Made by a program: the position numbers and the translations under genes. A DNA stretch of 9,037 nucleotides from the NCBI GenBank assembly GCA_023422485.1, contig JAGTAM010000654.1, positions 1-9,037 on the forward strand, read 5' to 3'. Below the pieces are notes generated by a model that made no database searches, was not told the origin of the DNA, and was given only the letters and a program-made list of their open reading frames with translations. The stretch comes from Pseudomonadota bacterium. GTDB taxonomy: Bacteria > Pseudomonadota > Alphaproteobacteria > Rhizobiales > Beijerinckiaceae. The first letter of the stretch is position 1. Every line of letters starts with the position of its first letter. Shown here in pieces: positions 7,308 through 9,037 of this stretch.

Positions 7308-8504
7308 TCACGGCCACACCTTGATCGCCACCGGCCGCCGTACGAGGTCTCGGTCGGAGGTGATGGTGCAACCCTCAAGGCGCAGGGTCGCGAAGGTGAG
7401 GAGCGCGCCGTCGCCGACATCGTCGAAGTTGCGGCCCTTGGCGTCCGGATCGAGCAGGGACGGGTAGGCGATCAGCCGTCCCTTCGCTTGGCAGGGATCG
7501 TCGTAGAGCGTGGCGCCGGCGAGCAGCAGCCGCGGCCCGTCCCAGGTCAGCAGGTCGCGCGAGGTGCTCCAGTAGAAGCCCGATTCCGGAAAGACCCCGC
7601 CCTTGGCCGCCATGAACACGGCGATCCAGGCCCCGGAGCCGCGGTGCCGCACCACCGCGCCGACAGGCGCGGGAAAAGGCACCACCGGCTTGCAGGTGTC
7701 GGCGAGCTTGACCGGCTTGCGGTAGGGGTCGGGGAAGGCGGCGGTGAAGCCGGTGCCGGTCCAGGCGCGCCAGCTCGCGGGGTCCTCCGGCCGCTCTGTG
7801 CGGAACAGGCAGACGCCCGCCTCCTGGTCGCTGCCGGGGCGGTCCCAGCCCGTGGTCGAGGCGAAGAAGTAGCGGAAGCGCCCCTCGCCGACGATGTTGG
7901 AGGGGTTGAAGAAGCCCCGGTGCCGGCCCTGGCCCTCCTCCTGCCGGAACGGCGCGCCCGCCACCACCGCGGGCGGGGTCGTGCGGGTGCAGCTCACGCC
8001 CCCGTCGCGGGGGAAGGCCGCCGTGACCGTGTTGTACCAGCACTCCATGTAGACCTTGGAGCCGCAGCGGCCCTCGTGCTCGTTGGCCTGGTACTCGTGG
8101 TGGAGGAGGGCGGCGACGGTCTTGCCGTCCTCGGTCCAGGTGGCGGTGATCCAGGAGCGGTCGTCGTAGAGCGCCGGGTCGGATTTCTCGCCCGAATCGA
8201 GCACCACGCGGCAATCGATCCTGAGGTGGTCGAGATCGGGGCCGCGCAGGGCCCGGTTGCGGTAGTGCAGGCCGTAGAGCGCGATCTGACCCGAGGCGTC
8301 GCGGAAGCCGCGGGCGGGGGCGTCGGGCACGTCGGCGCCGTCGCAGGCGTCGCGGGAGGCGGAAAAGACCGTCCGCTCCGGCCCCGTCAGGGTCAGCGCC
8401 GAGAGCGGCGGCTCCGAGGCGCCGCGGACCGGCGGCACGCCGCCGCACGCGAGGGCGAGCGTCACGGCGAGGGGGCGGCCGAGGAAACGGGACGATCTGG
8501 ACAT
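7308..8504 (-). CDS. Exported cysteine-rich protein, probable beta-propeller (glycosidase-like), function unknown
   Basis: A 398-residue protein not assigned to a named function. The N-terminus MSRSSRFLGRPLAVTLALA followed by CGGVPPVRGA is a Sec-type signal peptide, so the mature protein is probably periplasmic or secreted. The LALAC sequence resembles a lipobox, but with Ala instead of Leu/Val/Ile at -3. The mature part has nine cysteines (first C54 and C98), unusual for this genome type and suggestive of disulfides. Recurrent patterns such as RSWITATWTEDGKTVAALLHHEYQ, RHRGFFNPSNIV followed by FRYFFAST, and GFYWSTSRDLLTWDGPRLL look like successive blades of a propeller as in GH43-like or sialidase-like enzymes; catalytic residues cannot be assigned with confidence. 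ATG 8504 is chosen because the signal peptide begins there; the frame is open to 8693 but that part lies opposite the nnrU-family gene. The ribosome-binding site is weak. It is divergent from the NnrU-family gene by 79 nt. Confidence 0.8.
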   Translation of the reverse strand: MSRSSRFLGRPLAVTLALACGGVPPVRGASEPPLSALTLTGPERTVFSASRDACDGADVPDAPARGFRDASGQIALYGLHYRNRALRGPDLDHLRIDCRVVLDSGEKSDPALYDDRSWITATWTEDGKTVAALLHHEYQANEHEGRCGSKVYMECWYNTVTAAFPRDGGVSCTRTTPPAVVAGAPFRQEEGQGRHRGFFNPSNIVGEGRFRYFFASTTGWDRPGSDQEAGVCLFRTERPEDPASWRAWTGTGFTAAFPDPYRKPVKLADTCKPVVPFPAPVGAVVRHRGSGAWIAVFMAAKGGVFPESGFYWSTSRDLLTWDGPRLLLAGATLYDDPCQAKGRLIAYPSLLDPDAKGRNFDDVGDGALLTFATLRLEGCTITSDRDLVRRPVAIKVWP

Positions 8505-8506
8505 CC

Positions 8507-8519
8507 CGCAAGGATTGCG
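8507..8519 (-). promoter_or_regulatory. Small inverted repeat next to the propeller gene start
   Basis: CGCAA (8507-8511) and TTGCG (8515-8519) form a perfect 5-bp inverted repeat around GGA, 2 nt upstream of the ATG of the minus-strand gene, where the ribosome-binding site should be. It might be an operator or an mRNA hairpin; it is short enough to be chance. Confidence 0.2.
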
Positions 8520-8583
8520 TTTTGAACCGTTACAGGGAGCTTGTCCGCATCCGCCGGAGCGAGCGCCGTCCACAGGCTGCCCC

Positions 8584-9037
8584 ATGCTGGTGATGATCCT
8601 CGGCCTCGTGCTGTTCCTCGGCACGCACGCCTTCTCCATGGCCCGGTCCAAGCGCGCGGAGGTGATCAGCCGCATCGGCGAGGGCCGGTTCAAGCTCGGC
8701 TACACTCTGCTCTCGGCGGCGGGCCTGATCCTGACCGTCTACGGCTATGGACTCTATCGGCAGGAAGGCCTGATCCCGGTCTGGTCGCCGCCGCTCTGGA
8801 CCCGGCATCTGGCGGTTCTCCTGACCCTGTTCGCCTTCATCAGCCTTGCCGCGACCTACCTGCCGGGCCACATCCGCGCCCGGCTCAAGCACCCGATGCT
8901 GCTGGCCGTGAAGATCTGGGCGACCGCCCACCTGCTGGCCAACGGCGATCTCGGCTCGATCCTGCTGTTCGGCTCCTTCCTCGCCTGGGCGGTGGCCGCC
9001 CGGATCAGCGCCAAGCGCCGGACGCTCACCGCAGGGC
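8584..9037 (+). CDS. NnrU-family integral membrane protein (3' end beyond the window)
   Basis: A partial gene running off the right edge with 151 codons visible and no stop; the missing part is probably short. The product is a multi-helix inner-membrane protein: hydrophobic segments at about 2-18, 39-57, 76-94, 105-119 and 124-139. NnrU-family features include FLGTHAFSMAR near the start, WSPPLWTRHLAVLL (67-80), ARLKHPMLLAVKIWATAHLLANGDL (99-123) and LLFGSFLAWAV (127-137). NnrU was described in Rhodobacter sphaeroides as needed for nitrite/nitric-oxide metabolism in denitrification; many members occur in non-denitrifiers and their role is unclear. No denitrification genes are in the window. 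ATG 8584 is used because the conserved N-terminus starts there; ATG 8593 is a close alternative, and neither has a strong ribosome-binding site. It is divergent from the propeller gene. Confidence 0.9.
   Translation, partial: MLVMILGLVLFLGTHAFSMARSKRAEVISRIGEGRFKLGYTLLSAAGLILTVYGYGLYRQEGLIPVWSPPLWTRHLAVLLTLFAFISLAATYLPGHIRARLKHPMLLAVKIWATAHLLANGDLGSILLFGSFLAWAVAARISAKRRTLTAG

Noticed and set aside
8445..8459. Lipoprotein signal (LALAC) in the propeller protein
   Set aside because: Ala at -3 does not fit the usual lipobox, so lipidation is left open and ordinary signal peptidase cleavage is preferred.
8505..8693. Upstream extension of the propeller protein to 8693
   Set aside because: It would bury the signal peptide and overlap the NnrU-family gene in antisense.

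Overview
The window comes from a high-GC alphaproteobacterium. Gene content, codon use and a REP-like repeat family suggest the Methylobacterium/Methylorubrum group or a near relative; this is inferred from how the proteins look, not from a database search. It reads as ordinary chromosome: no phage, insertion sequence, CRISPR array, rRNA or tRNA gene was found. Seven protein genes are supported, the last one cut by the window edge.

Layout. Positions 1-330 are a leader without a supported gene. Positions 331-2403 (+) encode a glutamine-dependent NAD+ synthetase (nadE). Tail to tail with it, 16 nt away, lies a two-gene signalling unit on the minus strand. This is a LOV-domain histidine kinase of the HisKA_2/HWE-like class (3027-4127), transcribed first, then a stand-alone receiver protein (2420-2884). 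A 445-nt divergent spacer separates the kinase from ampG (4573-6048, +), an AmpG-type muropeptide permease. Next comes an EcsC-family gene (6158-7084, +). It converges on a minus-strand gene for an exported, cysteine-rich, probably beta-propeller protein of unknown role (7308-8504). A pair of inverted REP-like elements sits between those two. The window ends in an NnrU-family membrane protein gene (8584 onward, +), divergent from the propeller gene.

How the parts fit. The clearest system is the light/stress signalling unit. The kinase has an intact flavin-binding LOV core with the photoactive cysteine, a phospho-accepting histidine and an ATPase domain. The receiver has all residues needed for phosphotransfer but no output domain. 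Upstream of the kinase, in the right orientation, is an exact match to the alphaproteobacterial general-stress sigma factor (EcfG) promoter, GGAAC-N16-CGTT. The sequence therefore suggests a blue-light two-component pair made under general-stress control. The neighbouring genes (NAD synthesis, cell-wall recycling, EcsC, NnrU) are separate transcription units with no visible functional link to it.

Limits. Start codons of nadE (GTG), the kinase (ATG or TTG) and the EcsC gene (GTG) are judged from ribosome-binding sites and family alignment from memory. Promoters other than the EcfG match could not be assigned with confidence.
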